Below are positions 36,197-48,064 of a stretch of DNA of 64,000 nt, piece after piece. The notes under the pieces are model-generated. The model ran no database searches and was not told the DNA's origin. It saw only the letters and a program-made list of their open reading frames with translations. This stretch comes from Quillaja saponaria. Taxonomy: Eukaryota > Streptophyta > Magnoliopsida > Fabales > Quillajaceae. The DNA lies in the NCBI GenBank assembly GCA_029379385.1, contig CM055611.1, positions 13,338,062 through 13,402,061 on the forward strand. Reading direction: 5' to 3'. Positions within the stretch are counted from its first letter, which is position 1. Every line of letters starts with the position of its first letter. Both the position numbers and the translations under genes were made by a program.

Positions 36197-39100
36197 ATCT
36201 CCCCCATCGAGCATTTATGCACCTGCACAATAGGTTAATTCTCACAATCCATCCTACTGGAGCTAAGCACTCAATTCTTTTAAAACAATTGTCAGAATTA
36301 GAATATCTCATATCATAATATCAAATCAAAATATTCTACGTGTACCTAGAATTCAGTTTTGGAAATAAAAAACATTTCTCATAAAATTTTACTTTGTTGG
36401 CCCTTATCAACCACAAATAATTTCAAATATCAAACATAATTCAAATAAGTCAATCATAGCAATATAATTCTTATTTACTACTATATATATATATATAGAT
36501 ATATACACATAAATACAACAAATAATCAAACATACTAATCCAGCAACTAAAGGGTAGCAAATTAACCACTCACCTTTTATCGATCTCATTTGACACCTAC
36601 TCTTGCATTCACATGTGTTGTTGATTCAATAACATTTTCGAAGTTGCAATTACATTTTTCAAGTATTATTTAGTTTATCAATTTTATAAGTTATAACATT
36701 TTAATTATGAAAATATAAAGTTACTAAATTTCAACTATTTATTGAAAGTTTACTTCTTTTAGGTATTTTCACACTATCTTGGAGATTTGTTGATTTCCAC
36801 TTAGATACTTAACCAAATTTAACAAAATCAAGTTTAAACATTATCTTTAGGAAGTTAGCCATCTCTCTTATTTAGAAACTTTGCCTAAAAGTAGTCTTCA
36901 ACTCACTCAATCCCTCACCTGAACAAAAACAGGTTTCTCGTAGAATTCTTAGTTGCCAACCTCTGATTCCGATGCATATAGAATTCTCATATTTGAGAAT
37001 TAAATTATGAAACTTTCTAGTATAGTTTTTTAAGATGTTAGGAACATTTCATCTTTATAACTCTACTCCTAATACATCTTTTAAGATCTCCTAATCTCAA
37101 TTATTTCAAAACAAGTACAGTTAGGACTCGAAAATCATAGCTATGACTTCCAATACCTCCAAAATACATACAACAGGAAATTAAGACCTGAAATGCTCCA
37201 TATTTATCTTTTAATATGTTATGAATAATTACAACCATAACCCCAGACGAAGTTTTCTGGACTAACTGAAGCTTGCTAAAAATCCTGCAAAGACCTAGCC
37301 GCAATCCACTAACTCTAACGATAATTATATTTGTAACCAAGTTACGAAATTTTGTGGATATCATCTCAAGAACTAAGCTACATTTTCTCTTTAGAACCCA
37401 TAATTTAATTCATTCCCAAAAGCACCCGAAACACAAGATTTCTCTAACCCACGAAATCTAGTCCTGCATCCCTTCAAAACCTCTTAACTCTCATTTTCAA
37501 ACTCCACCTCACAACTAAACATCCCATGTTCATACTCACTACCCACTTTCATCAAATCCTCATATCAACATATCAACGAACCACTCTTTGCTCTTGTTTA
37601 TGAACTTTTTATTTAAATTTCAATAATAACTAACTACCAAGAAATGAAATCCACCAAGTTTTATTCCTTATATTATAACTAGTTTCATTTAGGCATTTTT
37701 ACAAACATCTTAAAGGCATGCTTTATTCTAGTTCATGAGTATATATATATACAATTAAATCAACATACCACGTCAATTAAACAATAATTAAATCAATTAT
37801 CATGTTATACCTCCCCCAACACCCTTAATCCATAACTATTCATATCTAATCCATAACTAATCTTTCCTTTTACTTATACCATTTACTCATACTCTAACTT
37901 AAATTTAAATTAAACTAACTTCCTATATTTCATCAAAGCTTGAATCATACAATTCTATTATTAGCACCTTCAAATTTCAACATCAAGTTTCCACCATCAT
38001 ATAACTATCTTACATATTCCAACCCCCTAAATCCTACCCTTAATCCATTAATTTATTTTAAGAACCAATGTTACAAAGTATAGAATTACCAACTAAGACA
38101 AAGGGGTTGCCTTCCAACTTCCTCCTCACGTATAGACAACAAAGCTACAAGGAGTTTCCACTCAATTAGCCACAAGCTAAACAAGGAAATGCTTGGAGGT
38201 TCAACAAGTACTGTTAAGCCTGCTGCCTCCCACACCACTTACCAATAAGGGATTTATTACCTCTATTTACAGCCACCTTGTGATAGCTATGACTGAGAGG
38301 AAAATGCCTACCACCACATTTGATTTTCAGCTCACTCATACCCACCAGACTGCCTTCCCACGCCTCTTGGTGTCCTCCCATAGCCTACTAAAAATACCTA
38401 CTAAGGAGGAAAGATGAAACAAGGAAAGAAGAAGAAAGGAAGAAGGTGACTGCAAAGGACTCTCTCTCACGGCTAAAAATAGAAGCAAAACAGGACAAGA
38501 AAGCAAATGGTCAGCCAGTAGAATTTTGAGGAGAAAGAAGGTAACTTGGTTGCTACCAAAACAAGGGAAAATGTTAGTTGCAAGGGAGAGATGAAAAAAC
38601 AGTTGCTTTGAGGCTTCTCCAACTCATACACTTCTACGGTACACACAAGGAAAACAAGAATCAACAAACAAGAATGAAGGCTACACGCCTAGGGAAACAA
38701 GCAAGGCAGATAGTGGATTATTTGGGCAACAAGAAGCAACTAAGGTTCAAGAAGCAATGAGAAAAGAACAAGGAGTTGCTCATGCTTCCTCCTTGACTAT
38801 AGCAAGAATTTGGATAGAAAATTCTAAATTAAAACAAGAGGAAGCTTCGGCTAAGAAGAAAGAAAAGAAAAAAATAAATAAAAAGCAAAAAAAAGCAAAA
38901 AGAAAAAAGTAAAAATCAAGGTCATGGTCAACATGTATAAATATGTGGTTCATATGAAATCCTGTTGTGTATATATATATATATATATATATCTGCTTCC
39001 TAGTTTATGAATGTGTGGTCCATAATTATTCTTGGTTGTATATATGTACTAATTTATTATGTTTATCCATTGTTTCCTTTATTAATAAAATTACATAAGA

Positions 39101-39341
39101 TGAAATCAAAATTTCAAGTTTTAATTTAATAGTACACACTTATATAATTTATTTACTTCAAATACTTGCATTCATTTTACAATCATGAATTATGCCAAAA
39201 TGTTCAATCTCATATTTTAAATTGGGTTATAATATATTCAATTACACTGTTACTTATTTACTTTATTTATTTTTATAACTAGAATTTACATATTAAGTCT
39301 AAAGCTCGACTTTACGTTATCGGGTTGTGAGGGTTATAACA
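36197..39341 (-). repeat. Long LTR related to 14.5-kb family, - orientation, inserted in gypsy gag
   Basis: On the - strand it starts TGTTATAACCCTCACAACCC at 39341, a clear LTR start abutting gag sequence. Near 36200-36350 it reads CTAGGTACACGTAGAATATT and GTGCTTAGCTCCAGTAGGAT, matching 15921-15990 of the + strand relative. The last part of the LTR is missing beyond 36197. A (TA)n run is at 38972-38992. No coding sequence. Confidence 0.7.
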
Positions 39342-40350
39342 TAGCATGTCCATCCCTACAAAGCTCAAAAACCATGACTTGGCTTTTCTTTGGTTGACTT
39401 TAAAAGTGTCAATTTTCTTGGATAAAACAACCACTTGTGCAGTTAATACATTAATGGCATCCAATTCATGAACTCCAGCTACTCTTAGAGTTGCCAACCT
39501 TTTGAAAGGCCATTGGTGGTTGTTGAAGGCCATCTCTTCTTATAGTTTGTATGCTTCAGTAATAGACTGTCCCATTAATGCTCCATCAGCTATTGCATCA
39601 ATTGTGATCCTCGGCTCACCAAATAAATATAGAAAGTTTAGACTTTTAGTCACTTTAGAATAGCATGGTGAGGAAATCTTCTAAGCAGCTCCTTGTACAT
39701 TTCTCATGCCTTATATAAAGTCTCGGAATCTAATTGCATGAATGACGTGATCTCATTCTACAACTTGGCTGTCTTAGCTGGTGAAAAGAATTTTGCAAGT
39801 AATTTTTAGGTCAAGCATTCCCAAGTTGTAATTGAATTGGCCGATTGTGGTTGTAGCCAACTCCTGGTTTTGTCTCTCAATGAGAAAGCGAAGAGGAGCA
39901 ATCTAATTACATCATCCGAAATCGTGTTGAACTTGCAAGTCACAAAGATCCAAAAAGCTTACAATGTGGGAGTTTAGATCATCATTAGAAAATCCAGCAA
40001 ACTGGCCTAATTATTGAATCATGTCGAGCTAGATTTAAAAATTGTTGGCTTGTATAGCCAGCCTTTGAATGCTTGAATGAAGGCCTTGCACAAGATGGAC
40101 AACATAGTCCCACAAGGACTTGCATTCTTGATCATCAGCCTATTGGTGAAATTTGATTCAATGCTTGTTAATTCTCATTTTGAAGCCTTCTATTTGTCCT
40201 ATCGATTTCGAGATCAAAAAGAATAATCTCCAAGCTACAAGTTTGTTGCATGCATGTTCAAGAGTACGTACATAAAAAAATAAACAAAATAAAGTTTGAA
40301 TTAAAACTTCAATTGGTTGGTATTATTATTAACAAATATTAGAACAATTA
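39342..40350 (-). pseudogene. Ty3/gypsy gag remnant (Athila/Tat-like)
   Basis: On the - strand, from about 40030 downward, the motifs are GQFAGFSNDDLNSHI, then RFLIERQNQELATTT (matching the usual SLRDKAKSWL region in a shifted frame), LAKFFSPAKTAKL-NEITSF, QLDSETLYKA and, at 39312-39533, NNHQWPF plus GVHELDAINVLTAQVVVLSK. These are standard steps of plant gypsy gag. Multiple stops. It is cut at 39341 by another LTR. Confidence 0.82.
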
Positions 40351-40351
40351 T

Positions 40352-40366
40352 CTAGCAACAGCGCCA
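40352..40366 (-). other. Gypsy primer-binding site
   Basis: On the - strand TTTTTGGCGCTGTTGCTAG lies directly after the LTR. It resembles the TGGCGCCGTTGCC site typical of Athila/Tat-like elements, with one C-to-T change in the core. Confidence 0.75.
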
Positions 40367-40372
40367 AAAACT

Positions 40373-41727
40373 TGTTGTTGATAATATCACGCAAGTGCAC
40401 GTCTCGTATCAAGTAATATAGATAGAATTATGAATGTTGTACGAGGAATTAATACTAATAATATGCTATGTACTAAAATTAATAATTCTAATTTTATTCA
40501 AACGAATGAATTTGAGTTGATTAAAGCTAATTAAAACTAAAAACATATTAGACTTAAGAATATAATGGAGAAACCTAGATTTATAATTTCTCTCAACACT
40601 GTACTCGAATTATTATTATCTTATCATACTTAGTTATAGTATCAAACTATTAATTATGGGTTCTAATTCAATTAAAAGTATCTTCTGAATTACTTATAAT
40701 AATATTTCACTTAACCAACTTACTACATTTCTATATGAATTGAGTTAAGTAAAATTCATTAAAAATATACCTAAATTGGCTACACAAGGTATATAGGTAT
40801 ATTCCTATCCTATATACAATTTAAATTTAAATAATCATGTGAATGAATTCAAACAAGTGTTATTTCATTCAAAGCAAAACCTAAATTCTATTTTCCAAAT
40901 TTGTTTAGGATTCCTAATTCAATATAATAGATGGCCAATCAGTTAGAAGAGTAGAATGAAATAAATAAATCATATATCAAAGCCTAAGAAATCAATATAT
41001 AATAAAATTCAAGCCTCAGGTTGAGTTCCAGTTACAATCCCATAAAGGAAACTATCCATGCTACTTAGTATAAACATGGATTCAATTAAAGAAAACATCA
41101 AGTAAATACAAGAAAAGTAAAAAATGAGTAGAATAATAGAATATTAGAAGGTCGCCAATGTTCAACTATCCTTGATCCTCTTGCTTCCTTGCATCTTGAC
41201 AAGCTTTAGATCTCCAAAATTTCTTAGATAACTTATGTGTTTTGAATCCCCAAGCTATTCATCTTTAAGTAGGCCTAAAAAAGTTCAATTTGATTTAAAT
41301 TCGGACTAGTTATCGAGCTAGTGCCTAGGTCACAAAGTCAGTTGAAAAAATTGACAAAATAAGAGGTTAACAGTGACCCTGGCACAGCACGCCCACTTCT
41401 CAGAAGCTGGGCTTGATGTCTCTAGCGCCTAGGTGCCAACCTTGTTACCTATTTTCCTGTCTTGCACGTTTTAAGTGTTTTTCCTCCAATTTGACTTCCA
41501 AATGGACTCATTAATGTATTAAACCTTCAAAAATACACAAACTAAGTTAATATTGATTAGAACTCTTATTAAAAAAATAAATTCTGGTTAAAATCAACTG
41601 AGATTCAACGTTCTAATATGATAAGAACTCAACTAGAAATTAAATGAAAAACTAAGTAAAATAAAACTCAAACTCAAGAACATAGTTAAATTAATTAGTC
41701 AAAAGGATATGAAATAAGTCTATTTCA
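40373..41727 (-). repeat. 5' LTR of gypsy element
   Basis: On the - strand it runs from TGAAATAGACTTATTTC (41727) to ...GATATTATCAACA (near 40373). It contains the CGCAAGTGCACG stretch common in such LTRs and a GC-richer block around 41390-41450. No matching second LTR is in the window. Confidence 0.65.
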
Positions 41728-41756
41728 AAACCTTCCACTAGCTACTCATTTACCAA

Positions 41757-42180
41757 TCACTACATAGAACTCAATGATGATGATGTAAATTCATTATACA
41801 ATTTTAAAGATTTGCAAGATGCTTTTAATAATCAAGCTAAATTATATGCTATTACTGTTTTAGATCTAAGTAAAACTAAAAACTCAATAGCATCTTTATT
41901 TGCTATAAACAATGAACTAAAGACTGAGTTGCCTAAAGTAAATTAAAGTGCAGAATCTCTTGCTCATACTACTGGCTTGCATGAAATTTTGATAAAAGAT
42001 CTAATTGAGACCTTAGCTAAAATTTTAAATTGTGAGAAAAATCTCAACATGCTATCAGAGATGCGCCTTTGATAAAACTAGACTTGGTTATCACTCTAGT
42101 CAGAGAAGTTACAAGCAAGTTGGAGTTTGGAAGTTCAACCAAGAAAAGAGTTTATTTTACTGAAAAGTTGATTAAAATTT
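41757..42180 (+). pseudogene. Copia gag C-terminal fragment
   Basis: A continuous stretch reads LNDDDVNSLYNFKDLQDAFN, then a coiled-coil-like part and LIETLAKILNCEKNLNML, matching the C-terminal gag of copia elements (TLAKFxxGxxNLN pattern). A stop lies at about 41943 and the frame changes near 42060. Pol is absent: the element jumps to its polypurine tract and LTR. Confidence 0.6.
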
Positions 42181-42303
42181 TTTATGCTGACAAGTGTAAC
42201 TTGGACATGGTTGAAATTTGCAACCAGTATGTTGTGTTGGTGGAAGCGACAACATAAATTGATATTGTTTGATGTTTGATGGAATTTAAGCCAAGGTGGA
42301 GAT

Positions 42304-42728
42304 TGTTGGGCTTGTGGATTAAATTGTAAAGAAAAATGAAAGATTTGTTTTTGATGCTACTGAACTTCATGGCTATAAGCCCATTAAGCTTAGGTTTTCA
42401 CAATTTGGTATTACTAACATATTATAAATAGGAGCAGGGTGTGTAACTATAGTAGTAGTAGAAGAGGGAGTGAAGGAGAGTAGTCACAAAGTAGAATGTG
42501 TGCTATACCTTGTGAAGTTTTTTGTTTGAAAAGAGTTGTTGGTTGTAATATGAATTTGCATTGGTGAGAGAGAGATTAATTGTAATCTCTTTTTATTGAT
42601 AGTAGAATTTTTTTTATCACTTCTGTCCATTATATATTTTTCAATTAGAAAATTTTTCATGTTAAATATTGTGTATTAATTGTGTGATTGCCTACCACTT
42701 TACTGAATAGTGAGGTTTTACCCTAATA
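42304..42728 (+). repeat. 3' LTR of internally deleted copia remnant
   Basis: A purine tract AGGTGGAGA at 42294-42302 precedes TGTTGGGCTTGTGG at 42304. ATTATAAATAGGAG near 42420 is a plausible TATA box. The end is placed at CCCTAATA (42728), where LINE sequence begins. No 5' partner was found. Confidence 0.65.
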
Positions 42729-43175
42729 GTTTCCCCCTGAAGATAATAAGGAAGCACTTCAACCCTCGAGTTTCCTTCGAATTTTCAACTTTATATGTGA
42801 GAGGAAAGAACCTTTTGCCCTGCCTTTGAAAAGATGGACACCCAAGTAAATAAATAGAAAGTTTTTGGTTGAAAACCCGTCCAACAGCGAATGAGTTATG
42901 ACCGATTAGAAAGGAGCTTTTCTCCTTTCTAACCACGTGGTCCGAAGCTATCCCATAATCTCAAAATAAAATAAAAGTTTCAAACACGCACCAATTGAGG
43001 ATCTTTTCCCATTAATAAATATCGTAATACCATCCGCATGTGAGAGGTGTGAGAGGGATCTAGCTTGGCAATGCCCCCCAACGTGCCATTGATCCGAGAA
43101 GCCAAAATGATGAAGCACTCCAGGAATAAATCCCCGTCCAATCTATCAAAATCCTTCAGATAATTAAATCTTTGA
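42729..43175 (-). pseudogene. L1-type LINE reverse transcriptase fragment
   Basis: On the - strand, in alternating frames, the pieces are KDFDRLDGDLF (DxLDWDFL block), VLHHFGFSDQW, then after an internal deletion LSHADGITIFING at 43008-43043 (the YADD catalytic box degraded to HADG), KSSFLIGHNSF, IYLGVHLFKGR and IRRKLEG. These are ordered blocks of plant L1-like reverse transcriptase. It is non-functional. The copia LTR at 42728 abuts it, so the copia probably inserted into this LINE. Confidence 0.75.
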
Positions 43176-43431
43176 CATTTTGTTCTTGGAGTTTCACTTT
43201 CTACAAAGTGCTCATTCTTTTTTTTTCTTAGATAGGAATAATGGATCTAGATCGCAAATCGAATTTAGATTTATTTTTAGTTAAATTCATTTCTTAGTAT
43301 CACTGCGTATCTAAATATATAAAATGTCTACTTAATTTTTATAGAAATATAGACCATAGACATATTCGCTGTGGCGGAATGACACTAATGTGAGTGGGTA
43401 CAAATGTATCCTTTATGCCTTTAATGAGAGG
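43176..43431. other. No feature recognised
   Basis: Intergenic AT-rich sequence between the LINE fragment and a possible transposon end. Confidence 0.4.
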
Positions 43432-44080
43432 CGGAGCTACATAAGTGAGTAATGCGTACCTATTGAAATTTTAAAAATGAAACTATTGTACTCACCTTTG
43501 TCCTTTTCATATGTGAAGCTCAGAAAACTGTGAGCATGTGAAGGAAAAGTATAAACTGCAAGAAAAAGTTAGTCTGCGGTCATTTAAAAAAACAAAAAAA
43601 AGTTCTTCTTCACCTTCCTTGCATATAACCTTTAATTTCTCTCCCTTTTCTGTTCAAAGTTTGGTGCCACTAATCTGCTAATCACTATGCAATTGTTAAT
43701 TTGTTATTGTTATTTCTCTACACATAACTAATTATAATTGTTCTTCATTTCTCTTGGAACTAATTACACTTGTTATCTTAATTTTATCATTTTAATTTTA
43801 TGGGCCTAGAGGAACTTAAAGCCTACATATTGCATTTTTTTTTTTTTATTGTTTTCTTAATTTTATTTTTATTTTTAAGGGCCTAGAATTAGAAGGATTA
43901 AAAGTTTCTACATATTCTATGTTTTTATTGCTATTTTAATTGCATGTGAATGTTATGAAATATTATTTTTAGAGCCTAGATTATATATATATTTTTTTAG
44001 AATGGAAAAATATTTAACAATGAGATGAATATTTGACAAAATTTTGATATCCACTGACATAAAATTCTAGTTCCACCGGT
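43432..44080. mobile_element. Possible small non-autonomous DNA transposon (weak)
   Basis: GGCGGAGCTACA near 43432 and CTAGTTCCACC near 44080 are imperfect inverted repeats of the GCGGAGCTA type seen at ends of many plant elements. The inside repeats GGGCCTAGA twice (about 43801 and 43880). I could not find a convincing target duplication. Confidence 0.3.
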
Positions 44081-44688
44081 GCAAATTCTTACAAACAAAA
44101 TTTAAACATATCAAAGTCAACTAACTGAACATTTCCTATATGCAATTATGAATGCAGAAGAAGTCATCATGATTCAAAATCTCAATCGCGTGTCTTGCTT
44201 CATGCATGCCTCACTAACCTTATCTAGAACTACGTACAATTGCATACAATTTATTGAAGCCTCTTAAAAAAGAAGTTAAGTAGTATCACCATCTACACCA
44301 AGATCTCACTTTGACATACTCCTAGCTGCTACAATTTCTATCCACATGCAATACATTACTTTAATTTGTTCTTACTCTCACTACATCACTAGCTAATGCA
44401 TGACTAACCTATATTGGCTACTCAAATTTTATCTTTACCGGGACTTAGAAGCTACGTGTTCTCCCCACTACTTTATTTATTTATTTTTTTATTTTTTATC
44501 TTTTTATTTTTTGCCTTTTCCCTTTTGTGACATATTTCGGTTATATATAGCGGAAAGAGTCATATCTTAGTGAGATGCTGCAAATAGCTAGTAAGCAAAC
44601 TTCCCATCATTTAGGGTGAGAAAGATCATGAATATGACAATTCTATAGGAACGGTCGTTGCACAATTTTATTGTCATGCTATTTCTGT
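44081..44688. other. No gene recognised
   Basis: Mixed AT-rich sequence with a T-rich tract at about 44470-44520. Nothing assignable on either strand. Confidence 0.45.
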
Positions 44689-44696
44689 AAGGGAGG

Positions 44697-45716
44697 TAGG
44701 GTTAAGGATTATTACCGAAAATCCAAATTACCAATTCAAATCTGATCGAAATGAATTGAAACTAACCAACCGACCCAACCCGAATACTACTTAAATTTTG
44801 TCGGTTTGATATTTTCCATCATTTTGGGCTAGATTGATTTTGCAGGTCCTTAAAATTTAAGGTCTAACTAACCGACCCAACCGAAACATTAACAAAAACG
44901 TTATATTTTATAGTTATTGAGTTTGTATCACATTATCAACTTAAAGTCTTTGTAGCCCAATTCAAAGTGTCCGGTCAAGAAAAAAAAAAAACTTTCATCT
45001 TCATTTTTTTCTCATTCAGCCGCTAGAGACAAATTGATTGAGAGTAACAGAAAGGGGCAAAGAGTTCTAGACTTCAGCCGCGTGAATTGGCGCTCCTCTC
45101 TTCTTTTTGATGCTACAATCCCTAAGGCTCTTTATACATACTCCTCCTCTCTCCTTCGACCCATCTGATTTCAACTTTCAATATGAGAAGAGATTATTCA
45201 CGCTTTAGTAAAGGCCAAAGAGGACAAAGGCTTGATACACCGATCACGTTATGGATTAGGATTTTCGTCCAGCAATCAAAACATTAGAACATTCAGCTAC
45301 AAGAAGATGAGTTAGGATTTTTTGACTCTGTTTGTTGTTTGTTCTAATTGTGTAAATACTAAATCATTAGCCTTTTGTTAATCTGGTATAATTGTTGTCT
45401 TTTTTTCTCCAATTTCTGTCATGCATGACAACTGTTTTAGCCTTTTTTTTTTTTTTTTCCTGAAGTTGTTGTTCAATTTTTTCAGTAGGTTATGAACTAT
45501 TTACTGCTTTTCCCCATCTGCTTTTTCTTTGATCTTCGTTTCAATGTTCAAAACCGAATAACCAGCCCACCATAATTGAATTTTCAAACAGGTGGTGTTT
45601 TTCAATAACCGACATAAACGGTTTAGCTTTCGGTTTGCATTCTTGAACAACTGACTTCATCGGGTCAGTCAAAAAATTGCCCAAAACTGACCGACATGAC
45701 TAATTTCTCAGCCCTA
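44697..45716. mobile_element. hAT-like non-autonomous transposon, about 1.0 kb
   Basis: Terminal inverted repeats TAGGGTTAAGGATTA (left) and TAGGGCTGAGAAATTA (right, reversed) bound the element. Flanking 8-mers AAGGGAGG (44689-44696) and AAGGGAGC (45717-45724) match at 7 of 8 positions, the target-duplication length of hAT elements. Both ends carry repeated CCGACCCAACC/ACCGAC-type words as subterminal motifs. No transposase frame was found. Confidence 0.72.
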
Positions 45717-45735
45717 AAGGGAGCTGTCCAAGTTA

Positions 45736-45948
45736 ATTTCACAATCTCCAACTACTCAATATATAATTCGATCTCCTTCACTAAAAGAGTTCAGCATATC
45801 CAGCTTTTGTATTCATTTAAAATAGATAAGATAAGAGTACATGTATTTTGTAATTTGTGTATCTATCTATCTTAGTTGTAATCCAATATACTACATCTAT
45901 TGATCAATGTGAAGAAATACATTATCACTACCAATCTAAGATTTTATA
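45736..45948 (+). repeat. Partial 5' LTR of split copia element
   Basis: The sequence ends directly before TGGTATCAGAC at 45949. The stretch from TACATGTATTTTGTAATTTG is typical of a copia LTR U5 side. The left part is interrupted or lost at the hAT insertion. Confidence 0.5.
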
Positions 45949-45959
45949 TGGTATCAGAC
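45949..45959 (+). other. Copia primer-binding site
   Basis: TGGTATCAGAC, the Met-tRNA-type priming site with one change near its end, about 30 bp before gag. Confidence 0.8.
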
Positions 45960-45989
45960 AACCATGAGCTTTAAAGTAAAAATCGCTTC

Positions 45990-46670
45990 ATGGTCTCAAA
46001 AAATTCTTCCGCTACCTACACCATCATTGATCTCCACACTCAAAATATAATCTCCATCATTGTTGCTGCTCAGCAAAAAACATATCATGTTTGGAGAAAA
46101 CAACTCCTAACTGTTGTCAAAGGTTATGAACTCTATGGCAACCTTGATGGAACCACTCCATGCCCAACTGGTCGAACTCTTCCAGGTGAGACTACCAAAA
46201 ATCTAGTACATGCATTGTGGGAGAATCAAGATCAACTCCACAAGAATGCCATTGTGTCAAGCACCAGAGAAGCTATGACACAAGTTAGCTTTGCAAATAC
46301 AACTGTAAAAGCATGACAAATTGTAGAACGAGTATATGCTAGTAAGACCTTGACCGAGAATCATCACGTTAAAACACAAACTCACTCACACTTCTCGGGG
46401 GTACTCGCCCCATGGGTGAGTATCTTCAACTTATGAGATTTGTCTCTAAAGATCTAGCTCTTGCTGTCCACTAAATGAAGATGATTTAGTATTGCATATT
46501 TTAAATGACATTAATTTTGAATTAAAAAATCTAACCATTGCTCTCTGGACTCGTCCCACCCCTATTTCCTATGAGAAATTACATGATTTTGCTAGTTGAG
46601 CATGACGACGAACAAGATCCGAAGGATGAGGCCCTCATCATTGCCACAACTAATGTTGCACACTAAACAA
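45990..46670 (+). pseudogene. Copia gag remnant of split element
   Basis: The open part 45990-46316 contains VWRKQLLTVVKGYELYGNLDGT and WENQDQLHKNAIVSS, standard copia gag. After a stop the shifted frames continue with LNEDDLVLHILNDINFELKN and RPTPISYEKLHDF near 46470-46590. The zinc-knuckle region is replaced by a reverse-oriented LTR. Confidence 0.85.
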
Positions 46671-46800
46671 GAACCTCTGATAGTAATATGAAATTTTCAT
46701 TGCACTTCGGCACAAGTCAACCAAACAAAGTGGAGGCTCAAGCTCCCACAAACTTGTTGGTCCCAGCAACAAGTCCCATACTCTTGTTGGAATATGGTGG

Positions 46801-47284
46801 GCTCTGATACCACTTTGTAAGAAACGTGGTGGTGGTGGGCTCTGATATTTTTTGTTGGAAAATGTAATTAGCACACATTATCACTTTGTTAAAATGTGAT
46901 GGGCACTCATATACTCAAACACACATTTAGACATTTAGAAATAAAAAAATAATATTATAAGGGAATAACTCATTTCATAACCAATACAAGTGGTAATGCC
47001 ACTTGGGATAGATCCAAATATTACAAGATTCAATATAATATATATATATATATACTAGTAACTCTAACTAACTAACTTGCAACTCTCTACTAACTAATAA
47101 CTCACCACTAATAAGAATTAAACACCCATTACTAGTAATAAAACTCCCACTAACATAATTCATTACAATCCCATAACTTACCACTAACACACAATTAACT
47201 ACTTATTCATATCACTAATTATTTTATTAATTTTTCTATGAGTTAGAAATACTAAAAGACCAATTTCAAATTACAATTTCAACA
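46801..47284 (-). mobile_element. Reverse-oriented copia LTR plus primer-binding site inside gag/protease gap
   Basis: On the - strand an LTR runs from TGTTGAAATTGTAATTTG (47284) to ...TTTTCCAACA (46853). It is followed by a decayed priming site (TATCAGAGC, about 46839-46847) and about 35 bp further by an intact TGGTATCAGAGC (46801-46812). It lies between gag and protease of the + strand copia, so it is a later insertion truncated just past its priming site. Flanking duplications are not evident. Confidence 0.6.
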
Positions 47285-47394
47285 ACTCGATCTGCAATCA
47301 ATCCAATCACATAGCTAAAAAGTGTTGGTTCTTAAAAAAAATTTGCAGATAATCTGCAGCCCAAAGTTAATGTTGCCTCCACGTCTAAACAAGG

Positions 47395-47865
47395 CGAACT
47401 AGGTTGGGTTCTCAATTCTGCAGCCACCCACCATGTTACTTCTGACTTTCACAACTTGTCTCTTTACAGTGATTATGGAGGGCCTGATGCACTACACATA
47501 GGTGATGGCTCAGATTTGAAAATATATAAAATTGGCTATACTTCTCTTGACTCTCCTACTCGTCCTTGATCATGTTCTTCGTGTTCCTTATATTAAGCAA
47601 AATTTATTATATGTTTCTCAATTCTGCAAAACTAACAATGTGACTATTGAATTTTTTGAAAAATGTTTATTGGAGAAGGATATATGCAAGAAGGTGATTC
47701 TACTTCGAATGATGAATCAAAATGATGTATATCGGTTGACTCAAACTGAACCATCCTCTTCCTCATCTCCCATGCTTACATAGGAATAAAATAATAGCTT
47801 GATATCTGGCACAAGCGAGTTGGTCATCCTAATCTTCAAATTTCTTCGTTGTCTTTTATATTATA
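47395..47865 (+). pseudogene. Copia protease and gag-pre-integrase remnant
   Basis: WVLNSAATHHVTSDFHNLSL has the active site D-S-G changed to N-S-A (47414-47422). After a frame change come HVLRVPYIKQNLLYVSQFCK and TNNVTIEFFEKCLL, then IWHKRVGHPNLQ at about 47805, the integrase zinc region. Sequence stops matching copia near 47865. Confidence 0.8.
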
Positions 47866-48064
47866 ATAAATTAATGTATTATATTAAGGAATCCATATTC
47901 CTTCATTGTCTTCAAATTTTTTGTAAGAAATATATCTATCCTCCCAGAAGCTCCTCCTCGACAATCGATCTCTGATTTCTTACCTTTCCCTATCAAAAGA
48001 CGTGTTAGTGGATTTGGGCTTTGGTTTTCTCTGAGGATTAACGATAACCCTCGACAATTGATCT

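Noticed and set aside
38972..38992. (TA)n run as a regulatory element
   Set aside because: Simple microsatellite inside an LTR; many similar runs occur across the window.
42718..43150. Possible organellar DNA insertion, suggested by its less AT-rich and compact look
   Set aside because: The - strand shows ordered LINE reverse transcriptase blocks (SHADGI, KSSFLIG, YLG), which explains it better.
46650..46874. 74-codon - strand frame as a gene
   Set aside because: It spans a copia gag end and the priming-site region of a reverse-oriented LTR and matches no protein family I know.
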